A stretch of 64,000 nt of DNA from Mycobacterium sp. DL440 (lineage in GTDB: Bacteria; Actinomycetota; Actinomycetes; Mycobacteriales; Mycobacteriaceae). The stretch is from NCBI RefSeq assembly GCF_011745145.1, contig NZ_CP050191.1, positions 1,081,991 through 1,145,990 of the forward strand, given 5' to 3'. Under the pieces are notes generated by a model, which worked only from the letters and a program-made list of their open reading frames with translations, ran no database searches and was not told where the DNA came from. The position numbers and the translations under genes were made by a program. This document shows positions 17,869-28,115 of the stretch, piece by piece. The stretch's first letter is position 1. Every line of letters begins with the position of its first letter.

Positions 17869-19014
17869 GTGCTGCTGACCGCCGAGACGCTGATTTCGGG
17901 CGCAGAACTGTTACGGCCCGGGTGGATCGACGTGTCGGGCGAGAAGGTGACGGCGCTGGGAGCGGGTCCGCCGCCCCGGCGCACCGATCGCGACCTCGGC
18001 CCGGTGACCGTGATGCCGGGCTTCGTCGACACCCACTCCCACGGCGGGGGCGGGGGTAGCTTCTCGGCCGCGTCGACGGCCGACACGTCGGCCGCGGTGG
18101 CGCTGCACCGGCGGCACGGCACCACCACGATGATCGCCTCGCTGGTCACCGCGAGCCGTGACGACCTGCTGCATGAGGTCGGTGCGCTGGCGCAGGATGT
18201 CAGGGCCGGACTGATCGACGGAATACACCTGGAAGGCCCGTGGCTGTCGACCGCGCGGTGCGGGGCCCATCAGCCTGCGCTGATGCGTGATCCTGATCCG
18301 GCCGAGATCGCCCGGTTGCTCGCCGCCGCTGCGGGAACGATCCGGATGGTGACGATTGCCCCTGAGCGCCCCGGGGCGCTGGGGGCGATCCGGCAATTCG
18401 TCGAGGCCGGCGTGGTGGTGGCTGTCGGTCACACCGAGGCGACCTACGAACAGACCCGCGCAGCGATCGCGGCCGGTGCCACGGTGGGCACCCATCTGTT
18501 CAACGCCATGCGCCCGATCGACCGGCGCGAGCCGGGCCCGGTGATCGCGCTGCTCGAAGATCCCGGTGTCACCGTCGAACTCATCACCGATGGGGTGCAC
18601 ATCGATCCGGCCATCTACCGGCATGTCACGCGTTCCGCCGGGCCGGACCGCGTGTCACTGATCACCGACGCGATGGCGGCCACCGGCATGCCCGACGGCC
18701 GCTACCATCTGGGGCCGGTACAGGTCGACGTGACAGACGGGGTTGCCCTTGTCGGTGGCACGGACACGGTCGCCGGCAGTACCGCGACCATGGACCGGGT
18801 GGTCCGATTCGCCGTGGCCCATTGCGGTTTGGGTCGCGACGACGCGTTGATGCTCGTCGCCCGACAAGCCTCGCTCAACCCGGCCCGGGCCTTGGGCCTG
18901 CCCGCCGGTGATCTGATCCCCGGGGCCGCAGCTGATCTCGTGGTGCTCGGTGCGGACCTGACCGTGACCGGGGTCTTGCGGCGCGGTGCGTGGGAGCTGG
19001 AACCGGCGGGGTAG
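17869..19014 (+). CDS. nagA: N-acetylglucosamine-6-phosphate deacetylase
   Basis: 381-residue amidohydrolase that removes acetate from GlcNAc-6-phosphate ahead of NagB. Metal-site motifs: DTHSHGGGGGSF, the HLEGPWLS glutamate, VGHTEATYEQ and ITDAMAATGMPDG. GTG start with zero spacing from nagB. This placement supports N-acetylglucosamine as the PTS substrate. Confidence 0.95.
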   Translation: MLLTAETLISGAELLRPGWIDVSGEKVTALGAGPPPRRTDRDLGPVTVMPGFVDTHSHGGGGGSFSAASTADTSAAVALHRRHGTTTMIASLVTASRDDLLHEVGALAQDVRAGLIDGIHLEGPWLSTARCGAHQPALMRDPDPAEIARLLAAAAGTIRMVTIAPERPGALGAIRQFVEAGVVVAVGHTEATYEQTRAAIAAGATVGTHLFNAMRPIDRREPGPVIALLEDPGVTVELITDGVHIDPAIYRHVTRSAGPDRVSLITDAMAATGMPDGRYHLGPVQVDVTDGVALVGGTDTVAGSTATMDRVVRFAVAHCGLGRDDALMLVARQASLNPARALGLPAGDLIPGAAADLVVLGADLTVTGVLRRGAWELEPAG

Positions 19015-19108
19015 CGCCACGGTGCCGACGTGCCCGGGAAACCCGAGAAGTGTTTCCTGAGGCAAAGATTGGTGGTGTGGCAGCGGTGAATAACCGTTAC
19101 ATATTCCG

Positions 19109-21778
19109 GTGCCGGCGTACCGTCAGCCGGATACGACGCGAAGCATCTGGGGGTCGTTCTTGTCGGACTGGCCATTTGTTGCACGGGATGCCGAACTGCT
19201 CGAGGCCGCGCGGGCGTTGCATGGCGACTTCCGGGGTGTGGTGCTGGCGGGCGGGGCCGGCGTGGGCAAGTCGGCATTGGCCCGGGTGTTGGCCGCGGAA
19301 ATGGAGAACGACGGGCACCCGGTGCGGTTTGTTTTGGGTACCGAAACCGGGCAGGCGGTACCGCTCGGGGCGTTTCTGCACGCGCTCACTTTGACCGACG
19401 CGCATGACCCCACGGTGATGCTCGCCGCGGCGCACGAGGCGCTGGCCGCCGAACCCGATCTGGTCATCGTGGTCGACGACGCACAGCACCTCGATCAGTT
19501 GTCGGCACTACTGGTCCAGCAACTGGCGGTGCACGGCTCGGCGAAACTGATCGTCACCATCCAAAATCGTGCGCCCACATCCGATGCCGTGACCGCGTTG
19601 TGGAAAGAACAGCTGCTGCTGCGGTTGGACCTGGAGCCCTTCACCCGGGAACAGACCGGTGAGTTGGTGGCAGCGGTGTTGCACGGTGATGTCGACCCGC
19701 GCGCGGTCGGTGACCTACACCGGTTCTCGTCTGGCAGTCCGCTCTACCTGCGGGGCGTGGTCAACGCGGCACTCGGCGACGGGGTGTTCGTGCGCGATGA
19801 GGGCCAGTGGCGGCTGCGCGGGCCGCTGCGGGCCAGCGCAGACCTGCACGCCCTCATCAATTCACGATTCGACACGCTCACACCGAACGAGCGGGACGTG
19901 GTCGAGGTGGTGTCCACCGCCGAGGTCCTCGACTGGGACGTGCTGACAGCAGTCTGCGACCTCGACGCGATCGCCCGGGTGGAACGGCGCGGAGCGATCC
20001 AGGTGCTCAATGATGCGGCCTGCACCCTGGTACAGCCCGGCCATCCGATCATCGGTGAGGTTGCGCGCAGCCGCTGCTCGAAGACCCGAACCCGGCAGAT
20101 CAATACACAGTTGGCGTCGCTGCTGGCCGAACACCTGCAATCGCCCGGAAAAGGATCGGTTCCGGACGTGCGCGGTCGTATCCAATTGGCTCGATTCATG
20201 GTGGGTGGCGACGTCCCGGCGGATCCGGACGCCATCGCCGATGCCGCGGCCAGCGCCGTCACCATGTCCAATCTGTCTCTCGGAGAAGAGCTTGCGCGGT
20301 ACGCAGTGGATCACGGTGCCGGGATGTCCGCGGTGATCGTGCTGGCCGATGCGATGAGTTGGCAGGGCCGGGGCGAGCAGGCCGAAGACCTGTTGGCCCG
20401 GTCGGTGCCGGCCCCCGGCGACGAAGCGATGCTGGCCCAGTGGGGCTGCCTGCGGGCATCGAATTTGTTCTTCGGATGCGCCCGGCCGGACGCGGCCCAT
20501 GCGGTGCTCTCCACGCTCCGCGAGCAGCTGCACTGCCCGCAGACGGTGAGCCTGGTCGCCGCGATGGAAGCGGTTTTCGCCTTCCACGCCGGTGAGCTGG
20601 CCGAGGCGATCGCATTGGGCACCGCAGTACTGGACCAGAAGGTGTCACCGACGGCCACAGTGTGGGCCGCACTGGCCACCTCGAGCGCGTTGGCTCTGTC
20701 CGGCAGGTCGGACGAGGCGGTCGCGGTGGCGCACGGGGGTGAGCTGGCTGCCGAAGGCTGTGTGTCAGGCTCGCCGCGGTACTGGTTCGTCTTCGCGCAG
20801 ATGGCGGCGGCTCTGGGCGACGTCGAGCTGGAGAAGGCGCACGGCATCTGCGACGTCTACGCCGTCCGCGCGGCGGGTTCGCCGCAGGCCGAGGCGATCG
20901 TCACCGCACTGTACGGGCGGGTGGAGCTGGCGCGCGGCCGCCTGTCGTCCGCCTGCGATGCCCTGCAGGCGGCGGTGTGGACCACGCCGCAGGGCCATCC
21001 GCCCGGGTGGCTGATGGTCGTTGTGGCGTGCCTGGCTCAGGCCGAGGGAATGCGCGGTGATGGCGCTGCTGCGGCCGGAGCGCTGGCGCGAGCCGAGGCC
21101 GCCGCAGGCGGGCCATGCGATGTGTTCCGGCCCGAGTTGGAGCTGGGCCGGGCGTGGGCGGCGGCTGCGACGGGCGCGACGGACCGCGCCGTCGAGCAGG
21201 CGGTGCAGGCTGCGGACGTCGCCAGGGCGAGCGGCATGGACGCGATCGAGCTCACGGCCCTGCATACCGCGTTGAGATTCGGGGACTCGTCGGGCCACCG
21301 GCGGATCCAGCAGTTGGCGCGCCGGCGCGGTACTCGGGTGGCGGAAGCCATTGGAGCGCACAGTCTCGCCGTGACTCGGCATGATCCCGCGTTGCTCGTC
21401 GCGGCGGCGGACCGGTTCGAGGCGCTCGGTGCGTTGGTGCTGGCCGCCGACGCCGCCGCCGACGCGGCCCGGATGTTCGCCGAGACCGGCTCCCGCGGCA
21501 GTGAATTGGAATCCGCGGCCAGGGCACTGTGGCTGGCGGGCCAGACTGGCGCGCGCACCCCGGCGCTGCGCTGCGCCGGCGACCCCCTGCCGCTCACCCA
21601 TCGAGAGTGGGAGATCGCCGACCTCGTCGGTGTGGGGCTGAGCAACCGGCAGATCGCCGGCAAATTGTGCCTGTCCGTGCGTACCGTCGACGGCCATCTG
21701 TACCGCATGTTCGCCAAGCTCGGGGTCGAGGACCGCGATCATCTGGCCCGGTTGGCGCGCTTCGGTCCGGCGGTATGA
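19109..21778 (+). CDS. Large ATP-binding LuxR-family (LAL-type) transcriptional regulator
   Basis: Up to 889 residues. An AAA-type ATPase module is at the N-terminus (Walker A GGAGVGKSAL, Walker B LVIVVDDAQHL), followed by a long alpha-solenoid of TPR-like repeats. A C-terminal LuxR helix-turn-helix (LTHREWEIADLVGVGLSNRQIAGKLCLSVRTVDGHLYRMFAKLG) completes it. Such regulators respond to a ligand or sugar and multimerise with ATP. GTG 19109 is the longest start; a TTG at 19160 (LSDWPFVARDAEL) preceded by a G-run is equally plausible. It lies 94 bp downstream of nagA in the same direction; control of the PTS/nag genes is possible but not shown. Confidence 0.85.
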   Translation: MPAYRQPDTTRSIWGSFLSDWPFVARDAELLEAARALHGDFRGVVLAGGAGVGKSALARVLAAEMENDGHPVRFVLGTETGQAVPLGAFLHALTLTDAHDPTVMLAAAHEALAAEPDLVIVVDDAQHLDQLSALLVQQLAVHGSAKLIVTIQNRAPTSDAVTALWKEQLLLRLDLEPFTREQTGELVAAVLHGDVDPRAVGDLHRFSSGSPLYLRGVVNAALGDGVFVRDEGQWRLRGPLRASADLHALINSRFDTLTPNERDVVEVVSTAEVLDWDVLTAVCDLDAIARVERRGAIQVLNDAACTLVQPGHPIIGEVARSRCSKTRTRQINTQLASLLAEHLQSPGKGSVPDVRGRIQLARFMVGGDVPADPDAIADAAASAVTMSNLSLGEELARYAVDHGAGMSAVIVLADAMSWQGRGEQAEDLLARSVPAPGDEAMLAQWGCLRASNLFFGCARPDAAHAVLSTLREQLHCPQTVSLVAAMEAVFAFHAGELAEAIALGTAVLDQKVSPTATVWAALATSSALALSGRSDEAVAVAHGGELAAEGCVSGSPRYWFVFAQMAAALGDVELEKAHGICDVYAVRAAGSPQAEAIVTALYGRVELARGRLSSACDALQAAVWTTPQGHPPGWLMVVVACLAQAEGMRGDGAAAAGALARAEAAAGGPCDVFRPELELGRAWAAAATGATDRAVEQAVQAADVARASGMDAIELTALHTALRFGDSSGHRRIQQLARRRGTRVAEAIGAHSLAVTRHDPALLVAAADRFEALGALVLAADAAADAARMFAETGSRGSELESAARALWLAGQTGARTPALRCAGDPLPLTHREWEIADLVGVGLSNRQIAGKLCLSVRTVDGHLYRMFAKLGVEDRDHLARLARFGPAV

Positions 21779-21788
21779 CGCTGCCGGC

Positions 21789-21989
21789 TCACACGTCGTC
21801 GTCGCTGCCGCTGCGGGCACCCACGAAAGCGAGGAGTTGAGGATCGGAGGAGGTGAACCGGTCCACTTCCTCGCCACCGTCGCAGCGCAGCAAGGCGATC
21901 GTCAGGCCGTCCGCGGTGCGGGTGAGGACGCGCCAGTGGGCACCCGAATCCTGCCAGCGCTGCAAATCCGCGACCCGATCGACGCTCAT
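21789..21989 (-). CDS. Small conserved hypothetical protein
   Basis: 66 residues from ATG 21989 (MSVDRVADLQRWQDSGAHWRVL); an ATG at 22001 would add four. It has a compact alpha/beta look: a helical start, strands RVLTRTADGLTIALLRCDGGEEVDRFTSS, then LLAFVGAR. No known motif. It is convergent with the LuxR gene and divergent from DUF488, with only about 20 bp between starts. Confidence 0.6.
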   Translation of the reverse strand: MSVDRVADLQRWQDSGAHWRVLTRTADGLTIALLRCDGGEEVDRFTSSDPQLLAFVGARSGSDDDV

Positions 21990-22009
21990 GCCTACTACCA
22001 TGGCACGGC

Positions 22010-22369
22010 ATGGCCGCGAAAAACCGAGTGCGGTTGGCCCGCGTGTACGCCGAGCCCGAATCCGATGAGGGGAATCGGATCCTGGTCGACCGGTTGTGGC
22101 CCAGGGGCATGAAGAAGACGGATCCACGGGTGGGCCATTGGCTGCCTGCGGTGGCCCCGTCCACGGAACTGCGTCACTGGTACGACCACAAGCCCGAGCG
22201 TTACGACGACTTCGTCGCCCGCTACACCGAGGAGCTGCAGTCCGGTGAGGAGGCCACGGCCTTCGAGCAGCTGCGTGCGCTGGTCGATGCGGGCCCGGTC
22301 ACGTTGGTGACCGCCACGCGCGAGGTCGAACTCAGCCATCTGACGGTGTTGGCCAAGCTCCTGGCCTGA
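22010..22369 (+). CDS. DUF488 family protein
   Basis: 119 residues. Family hallmarks are VYAEPESDEGNRILVDRLWPRGM near the N-terminus, LRHWYDHKPERYDDFVARYTEEL in the middle and VTLVTATREVELSHLTVLAKLL at the end. DUF488 proteins are small, widespread and of uncertain enzymatic role. It sits 86 bp upstream of mbtK, which has its own putative iron box, so it is probably a separate unit. Confidence 0.85.
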   Translation: MAAKNRVRLARVYAEPESDEGNRILVDRLWPRGMKKTDPRVGHWLPAVAPSTELRHWYDHKPERYDDFVARYTEELQSGEEATAFEQLRALVDAGPVTLVTATREVELSHLTVLAKLLA

Positions 22370-22411
22370 GCCGGTGGACCGGGCCATGCGGACCGGGTCG
22401 ACGCACGGGAG

Positions 22412-22430
22412 GAAGGTAAACCTACCCTCA
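22412..22430. promoter_or_regulatory. Candidate IdeR (iron) box upstream of mbtK
   Basis: AGGTAAACCTACCCT (22414-22428) aligns with the IdeR consensus core AGGTTAGGCTAACCT at 11 of 15 positions, 25-45 bp before the mbtK start. The mycobactin lipidation genes are iron-repressed in mycobacteria. This is a weaker match than the box at 26160. Confidence 0.4.
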
Positions 22431-22455
22431 TTCGCTACGGTAGGCTCGGCGCTCA

Positions 22456-23106
22456 ATGACCGATATCGATACCGACGTGGCCGACTTGCCAGGGGCCCCC
22501 GTCCTCAAACGCGAGCTGACCGACATCTCCGACGAGGTGCGCGCGGTCGACGCAGCGCCCATCCCGGTTCTGGCCGAGCCGTACGACATCCGGCCGGCCG
22601 ACGCTGCCGCCGATGCCGAGTTGATCTCGGAATGGATGAACCGTCCGCATCTGGTCGAAGCCTGGGAGTATGACTGGGCGCCTGACCGCTGGCGGCGTTA
22701 CCTGCAGGCGCAGCTCGACGGCCAGTACTCACGGCCGCTGATCGCGAGCTTTCGCGGAAAGCCCGCCGGCTACGTCGAGTTGTACCGGGCGGCCAAGGAT
22801 TCGATCGCGCCCCGTTACGCCGCCGATCCGCACGACATCGGCATGCACGCCGCGATCGCCGATCTGAGATTCGTCAACCGCGGTATGGGCCCGATCCTGT
22901 TGCCGCGCATCGTGGCCAGCGTGTTCGAACTCGACCAGGACTGCCGCCGGATCATGTTCGACCCGGACCACCGCAACACCGGCGCCCGCCGGTTGTGCGA
23001 GTGGGCGGGTTGCGAATTCCTGGGTGAGCACCAGATGTCGAATCGGCGGATGGCCCTCTACGCGCTGCCGCGTACCCCCGACGACGCCTTCGGCGCCGCC
23101 GGGTAA
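22456..23106 (+). CDS. mbtK: Mycobactin lysine N-acyltransferase MbtK
   Basis: 216-residue GNAT-fold enzyme that transfers the long fatty acyl chain from MbtL to the lysine epsilon-amino group of mycobactin. Recognisable segments are [57 protein letters not shown] and [24 protein letters not shown]. It lies convergent to mbtN-mbtM-mbtL, the arrangement of the mbt-2 locus of M. tuberculosis. Confidence 0.92.
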   Translation: MTDIDTDVADLPGAPVLKRELTDISDEVRAVDAAPIPVLAEPYDIRPADAAADAELISEWMNRPHLVEAWEYDWAPDRWRRYLQAQLDGQYSRPLIASFRGKPAGYVELYRAAKDSIAPRYAADPHDIGMHAAIADLRFVNRGMGPILLPRIVASVFELDQDCRRIMFDPDHRNTGARRLCEWAGCEFLGEHQMSNRRMALYALPRTPDDAFGAAG

Positions 23107-23122
23107 CGGGTCCGGAACCGGT

Positions 23123-24298
23123 TCAGGCTCCGGCGAATTCGGCGTAGCCCTCGTAGTCGGGCTTCATCGCCGCGGCCACCAGCTCCCACAGCACCTCATC
23201 GGTGCCGCCACCGACCCGGGCCAGCTTCATGTCGCGCCACCACTTGCCCAGCGGGGTCTCGTCGACGAGGTAGCCCGAACCGCCGAAGATGTGCATGCAC
23301 TCCGACGCGACCTCCTCGCCCAGACGTGCGGCAGTCACCTTGAAGGCAGCGGCGGCCCGGAGATCGAGCTTGCCCTGCAGGGCCACCCCGGCCAGGGCAT
23401 AACGCAGCAGATCGACGCGGGCCTGCAGATCGGCGATCCGCATCCGCAGCGCCTGGTGCTCATAGAGGGTGTGGCCGAACTGGCGACGCTTCATCATGCG
23501 CGCCAAGGTGATTCCGAGGATTCGTTGTGATCCGGACGCCACCTGCCCGGAAATCGACATGCGTTCGTGGGCCAGGCCCCACGAGATCGCGGCGAGCCCG
23601 GTCCCGGCCCGGGCCACCAGATGGTCGGCGGGCACCCAGGTGTCGATGTGTACCGCGGCGGTATCCAGGGGACCGTTGCCGACCTTGCGGTAGGGGGTCT
23701 GCACCTCGACCTGCGAGGTCGGGACGGCGATGACGACGACGTTGCCGTGCCGGCTCGTCGGGTCGTGGTCGACGTTGCGGGCCACCACCATGATGTGATC
23801 GGCGACCGGCGACAGCGAGACGAACTTCTTGATGCCCTTGATCTCGAAACCGTCTCGTGCCGTGCGGACTTCGGTCTCCACGATCTGCAGATCCGAGCCG
23901 CCGGATTCTTCAGAGGCGGCGATGCACAGCACGGCCTCGCCGCGAACGGCTTGTTCGCAGATGGTGCGGAGGTGATCGGATTTGCCGAACCGGCGCAAGA
24001 GGGCGATGGCCGAATCATGCAGGCTGACACCCACACCGATGCCGGAGGAGCCCGTCCGGCCCAGCGCGAAGGCCAACTCGATCAGCTTGGCCACATCGGG
24101 CTGCTGACCGTCGCCCCATTTCTCGGTGAACACCCCGTTGCGGCCGAGGTGTTCGATGAGTGCACGCGGAAAGTGTTCGGTCTCTTCGGCTTCGGCGGTC
24201 CATGCCTTGACCTGGTCGTCGAACACCCGATCCAGCAGGTCGCGGTACTCGTCGAGGGTGGTGGTGGCCGGCGCCGGTGTGGGCACTATGGCGGTCAT
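23123..24298 (-). CDS. mbtN: Acyl-ACP dehydrogenase MbtN
   Basis: 391-residue acyl-CoA dehydrogenase homologue that introduces the double bond into the MbtL-bound acyl chain of mycobactin. FAD fold motifs: [58 protein letters not shown] and the C-terminal [38 protein letters not shown] overlap with mbtM. Identification relies on the mbtL-mbtM-mbtN/mbtK context; in isolation it would be called FadE. Confidence 0.9.
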   Translation of the reverse strand: MTAIVPTPAPATTTLDEYRDLLDRVFDDQVKAWTAEAEETEHFPRALIEHLGRNGVFTEKWGDGQQPDVAKLIELAFALGRTGSSGIGVGVSLHDSAIALLRRFGKSDHLRTICEQAVRGEAVLCIAASEESGGSDLQIVETEVRTARDGFEIKGIKKFVSLSPVADHIMVVARNVDHDPTSRHGNVVVIAVPTSQVEVQTPYRKVGNGPLDTAAVHIDTWVPADHLVARAGTGLAAISWGLAHERMSISGQVASGSQRILGITLARMMKRRQFGHTLYEHQALRMRIADLQARVDLLRYALAGVALQGKLDLRAAAAFKVTAARLGEEVASECMHIFGGSGYLVDETPLGKWWRDMKLARVGGGTDEVLWELVAAAMKPDYEGYAEFAGA

Positions 24299-25869
24299 GA
24301 CTTCGCTGTCTCCATTTGTCGTTTGACCTCCAGGCGGCGCAGCTTGCCCGAGGAGGTGCGGGGGAGTGAGCCCGGTGCCAGGAACACCACGTCGGCGGGC
24401 ACGATGCCGCATTCGGAGGCCACCTGCTGGATGACCTGGCTGCGGGCTCCGGCCTCGTCGGCACCGCGGAACTCCGCCGCGATCACCAGACCGGACCGGA
24501 CTGCCTTCTCGCCGGCGCCCACGGCTACCACCGCGCCTTCGCGAACACCTTTGACCTGGGCGGCAACTCGCTCGATCTCGGTGGGGAAGATGTTGCGTCC
24601 GGCGACCGTGATCAGTTCCTTGGTGCGTCCGCACACCACCAGCCCACCGTCGACGAAGTAGCCCAGATCGCCGGTGGCGAACCAGTCGCCGGGACTCAGC
24701 GGGGTCTGGCCGAGGTAGCCCGACATCATCGAGGTGCCGCGGATCTCGATCTCGCCCACCTCGCGGCCGACGATGCCGGCATTGTCGTCGCTGGGGCGCA
24801 GGCGCACTTCCATCCCGGCGATGGCGTCACCGAGGACCGCGAGCTGTTGCTGATTGGACCCGGCGTCCGTGGTGACGGTGATCTCGTCGAGCACCACGCC
24901 GAGCCCGGGAACGGGGACCGTGACCGCGCAGGATGATTCGGCCATCCCGTAGGACGGTGAGAGGGCTCCGGGGTTGAAGCCGAAGCGGGCCAGTTCGGTG
25001 CCGAACCGGCTCGTGGCCTCACAGTCGACCGGCTCACCGCCATTGAGGGCGAACCGCAGGGCCGACAGGTCGAGATCGGTCAGCCGCCGGGAGTACTTGC
25101 CGATCAGTCCGTAGGCCATGTTCGGCGCGGCGGTCAGGGTGGCCCGGCTCTCGGTGAGCCACCGCACCCAGCTGAACGGTGAGGCCGCGAACGCCGCCGT
25201 CGGCGCCTGCCACACCTCGATGCCGTGGATCGCTCCGGTGAGCAGGAAGGTCAGGCCCATGTCGTGGTACAGCGGCAGCCAGGAGCAGCCGATATCGCTG
25301 GGCGACAAGCTGATCCGGCCGGCCAGCCCATTCAGGTTGGCCAGTACCGCCGAGGGCGGCATCTGGGCGGTGCGTGGTGTGCCGGTGGAACCCGCCGTGC
25401 CTTGCAGGACCGCGCACGGGCCGGTTCCCAGCGGCAGAGTAGTGGAGCGCTGGGTGTGTGCGACGACGACGTCGTCGTGGATCACCGGGGACGGGTCGGC
25501 CTTCTGCAGCAGATTCAGGTAGTCGCCATGGCTGAATACGGTGCCCACCCCGATGTCGGCGAACCGCTTCAGGGTGGATTGCGCCCACTGGCCGGCGTCC
25601 GCTCCCCGGACAGGACCGGGCAGCACTGAAAGCGCTGCGCCGGAAAGGAGGCCGCCGAGAACCGTCGCGATTCCCTCCACGGTGGGCTCACCGACCACAC
25701 CGACAGCCGTCGAACCGTCGTGGCCGATCTGCTCGGCGACGTTCTCGGCGCGGGCATACATCTGCCCCCACGGGTGGCGGGTCCAGACGCGGGCCTCCTG
25801 GTCGTACACCACGAGATCGGCGTCGCTCGCGGTCAGCGCCGCGGAGAGCGCCGTGGCCAGCACGCTCAC
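24295..25869 (-). CDS. mbtM: Long-chain fatty acid-ACP ligase MbtM
   Basis: 524-residue adenylate-forming enzyme (FadD33 type) that activates a fatty acid and loads it on MbtL. The usual A3 P-loop STGTPR is recognisable in [15 protein letters not shown], with A5 [11 protein letters not shown]7 [24 protein letters not shown] and the A10 lysine [12 protein letters not shown]. The start is GTG 25869, whose GTGA overlaps the mbtL stop. Confidence 0.92.
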   Translation of the reverse strand: MSVLATALSAALTASDADLVVYDQEARVWTRHPWGQMYARAENVAEQIGHDGSTAVGVVGEPTVEGIATVLGGLLSGAALSVLPGPVRGADAGQWAQSTLKRFADIGVGTVFSHGDYLNLLQKADPSPVIHDDVVVAHTQRSTTLPLGTGPCAVLQGTAGSTGTPRTAQMPPSAVLANLNGLAGRISLSPSDIGCSWLPLYHDMGLTFLLTGAIHGIEVWQAPTAAFAASPFSWVRWLTESRATLTAAPNMAYGLIGKYSRRLTDLDLSALRFALNGGEPVDCEATSRFGTELARFGFNPGALSPSYGMAESSCAVTVPVPGLGVVLDEITVTTDAGSNQQQLAVLGDAIAGMEVRLRPSDDNAGIVGREVGEIEIRGTSMMSGYLGQTPLSPGDWFATGDLGYFVDGGLVVCGRTKELITVAGRNIFPTEIERVAAQVKGVREGAVVAVGAGEKAVRSGLVIAAEFRGADEAGARSQVIQQVASECGIVPADVVFLAPGSLPRTSSGKLRRLEVKRQMETAKS

Positions 25870-26135
25870 TGGCTGCTCTGCGCGGCAGGCACTTTCGCCA
25901 GGATGGCCGCCTCGAGGTCTCCGACGGTGTCGCAGCTGAGCAGGTCTTCTTCGGACAGGACGACCCCAAGCTTGTCCTCGATCGCCACCATGCCTACCGC
26001 GAAGGCCACCGAATCCAGGCCCGCGTCGTCGACGAGGCGGGATTCCCTGGTCACCCGGCGGACATCGACGTTCATGTCGTCGCGAAGGATCTCGGTGAGG
26101 GCGGCGCTGACCGCTTCGGGTGTTGTCGACTGCAT
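25866..26135 (-). CDS. mbtL: Acyl carrier protein MbtL
   Basis: 89-residue ACP. The phosphopantetheine attachment serine is in [23 protein letters not shown], an ACP motif with the expected DS. First gene of mbtL-mbtM-mbtN, all overlapping by 4 bp; an IdeR-like box lies 25-43 bp upstream. Confidence 0.92.
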   Translation of the reverse strand: MQSTTPEAVSAALTEILRDDMNVDVRRVTRESRLVDDAGLDSVAFAVGMVAIEDKLGVVLSEEDLLSCDTVGDLEAAILAKVPAAQSSQ

Positions 26136-26159
26136 GGGGTCGCACGGTACACGGCGAAG

Positions 26160-26178
26160 GAAAGCTAGGCTAGCCTTA
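26160..26178. promoter_or_regulatory. IdeR-like iron box upstream of mbtL-mbtM-mbtN
   Basis: The GCTAGGCTAGCCTTA core matches the IdeR consensus TTAGGTTAGGCTAACCTAA at most central positions and is nearly palindromic (CTAGGCTAG). Known biology: IdeR represses mycobactin genes when iron is sufficient. The assignment is inferred from position and sequence. Confidence 0.6.
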
Positions 26179-26195
26179 CCAGGCCTGCTGTGGGC

Positions 26196-27275
26196 TTAGT
26201 AACTAAAGCGCGCCAGATCGGTGCCGCCGAGGCGGTGGCCGGCGTCGACGACGGTTGCGGAGGGCACCATCTCGGCGCTGATCACGCCGTGCTCGCGGGT
26301 GAGCTCGTCGATGATCTCGAAGGCCCCGGCGATGCGTTCCGGGGAGTCCACCACGATCGTCGTCACCGGCACCTGACGTCCGAACTGAAACAGCCGGTCG
26401 CCGTGCGGCGTGTCCGCGCCACTGAAACCCCAGACCGCGCGCAGCACGGTGGCACCGCCCGCGGCGCCGGTCTGCATCAGCCTGCGGACGATCGCCCGGT
26501 GGATGGGCACTCCGTCGTGGTGCGCGGTCTCGGACGTGTGCACCATCAACTTCTGCCACAGCGGTCGGCCCTCGGCATCGGCGCCCGGGAGTTCGGCCGG
26601 GCGGGTCAGCAACTGGCCGCCCCGTTTGCACAGTTGGACACGCTCGACCGTGAGCAGCGGGTTCTCCAGCAATTCGGTCAGCTCGCCGAGCACCTCGTTG
26701 ACCTGGGCCCCGGTCCCGAGCCCGATGATCATCAGCGGTACCTCGGTGTTGCGGCTGAAGAACGCGGCGCGTCGACGCCGGCCGTGCGCGGTGCCGTCGA
26801 CTCCCAGGAACACGGTGGCCCCGGCGAAGCCACGTCGGTGCAGCAGATCGCACACCGCGCGGTAGGCCGGGATTCCGCCGACCCGGTGATGACGGCCGAC
26901 GTACACCGTCAGCTTGGCGAAGTCGGTGGCCACCGGAACCGATGCCGTCGGTGACTGACCGCGGATCAGGCGCGCCCGCTCCAGGGTGATCAGACCTCGG
27001 GGAATGAGATCCACGGTCTGCTCGGCCAGCGCAGAGATCTTGTCGGCGGCATCGACCGCCGCGATGGCGATCGGCGGATCCTCCGAGCCGGTCAACGTCT
27101 CGTCGGTCCGCAGGTGATGGTGTGGACCGAAGCTGGAGATCCCGCGCAGCATCACGCTGATCGCGACATCGCCGCCGCCGTACAGGTCCAGGAGCGCGTC
27201 GGCGACGAAGCGGTGCTCGTGACGCAACCGTTCGGCGAAATACGCGGTCAGCTTGAGGTAATCGGTGGTGGTCAC
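26196..27275 (-). CDS. Triple-repeat DUF190 protein in fluoride channel operon
   Basis: 359 residues made of three DUF190 (PII-like) repeats of about 120: the first starts at YLKLTAYFAERLRHEHRFV, the second at FAKLTVYVGRHHRVGGIPAY, the third at WQKLMVHTSETAHHDGVPIH. Each has the family strand-helix layout ending in LRGISSFG, FLGVDGTAHG or LRAVWGFSG. DUF190 genes often accompany crcB; the biochemical role is unknown, perhaps sensing nucleotides like PII. GTG start overlaps the crcB stop, making one crcB-crcB-DUF190 unit. It ends 60 bp before mbtL. Confidence 0.85.
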   Translation of the reverse strand: MTTTDYLKLTAYFAERLRHEHRFVADALLDLYGGGDVAISVMLRGISSFGPHHHLRTDETLTGSEDPPIAIAAVDAADKISALAEQTVDLIPRGLITLERARLIRGQSPTASVPVATDFAKLTVYVGRHHRVGGIPAYRAVCDLLHRRGFAGATVFLGVDGTAHGRRRRAAFFSRNTEVPLMIIGLGTGAQVNEVLGELTELLENPLLTVERVQLCKRGGQLLTRPAELPGADAEGRPLWQKLMVHTSETAHHDGVPIHRAIVRRLMQTGAAGGATVLRAVWGFSGADTPHGDRLFQFGRQVPVTTIVVDSPERIAGAFEIIDELTREHGVISAEMVPSATVVDAGHRLGGTDLARFSY

Positions 27276-27649
27276 AGCTGGCCCCCCAGCGACATGCCCA
27301 GCCACGCCGCGATCAGACCGAGCGCCACGCTGATACCAATGTTGCCCACCGCGGGCCAGACCCGGCGCTCCTCGCCCAGGCGTTGGGTTTCCAGCATCCA
27401 GGTGGAGAACGTGGTGTAGGAGCCGACGAATGCGGTCCCGGCCAGCAGTGCGGCGTGCCGGTCCAGGGCCAGCCCGCCCAGGAAGCCGAGCAGAAACGCT
27501 CCACTGAGGTTGACGGCCAGGGTGCCGAACGGGAAGCCACGGGTGTGGCGCGCGGACACGGCACGGTCGAGCAGGAACCGGCAGACCGCTCCGACGCCGC
27601 CCAGAAGCATCACCCCGGCCCAGACCATCGCGGTCACCGGCGCACTCAT
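27272..27649 (-). CDS. crcB: Fluoride channel CrcB/Fluc, second subunit
   Basis: 125 residues, four membrane helices. Fluc hallmarks: [32 protein letters not shown] and the sodium-site/phenylalanine motif [18 protein letters not shown]. Actinobacteria often encode two Fluc proteins that form an antiparallel heterodimer; this gene overlaps the other copy by 4 bp. Confidence 0.92.
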   Translation of the reverse strand: MSAPVTAMVWAGVMLLGGVGAVCRFLLDRAVSARHTRGFPFGTLAVNLSGAFLLGFLGGLALDRHAALLAGTAFVGSYTTFSTWMLETQRLGEERRVWPAVGNIGISVALGLIAAWLGMSLGGQL

Positions 27650-28044
27650 CTGCGCACCATGGCCCGGCGCACCATCGCGGTTGCGATCGCCACTGCGAGT
27701 AGACCGGCGGCGATGCTGGCCGCGGTGTAGCCGGCCGCCAACGCCCAGTTCCCGTGCTCGAGCATGGTGACCGTCTCGACCTGCATGGTGGAGAAGGTGG
27801 TGAGCCCGCCGCACACGCCAGTGCCCAGCAGTGGCCGGCGGTAACTGGACACCGGCAGCCGCTCCAGCAGCCGCGTGGTGAAGTAGCCGAGCAGGAACGC
27901 GCCGACGATGTTGACGATGAAGGTCGGCCACGGCCAATGGCCGGGTTCGGGAGCCATGAGCACCGCCAGGAGGGCACGAGCCAGCGTGCCCAGGGCGCCG
28001 CCGACGAAAACCGCGGCCAATTCTCGGGGATCGTGGCCGAACAT
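27646..28044 (-). CDS. crcB: Fluoride channel CrcB/Fluc, first subunit
   Basis: 132 residues, four membrane helices. Conserved [34 protein letters not shown] and [19 protein letters not shown]. First gene of the crcB-crcB-DUF190 operon, divergent from pgm with 71 bp between the starts. I did not see a fluoride riboswitch consensus in that gap. Confidence 0.92.
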   Translation of the reverse strand: MFGHDPRELAAVFVGGALGTLARALLAVLMAPEPGHWPWPTFIVNIVGAFLLGYFTTRLLERLPVSSYRRPLLGTGVCGGLTTFSTMQVETVTMLEHGNWALAAGYTAASIAAGLLAVAIATAMVRRAMVRR

Positions 28045-28115
28045 AAGCCAAAAGTATGGCGGCTAGTGTGCGACTAACCGGCACCGACATCCGTTCGGGA
28101 GCACAATCGGGAACC

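Noticed and set aside
28045..28115. Fluoride riboswitch between crcB and pgm
   Set aside because: Only 71 bp, and no GGNGATGG...CTGATGACNCC pattern on the crcB strand.
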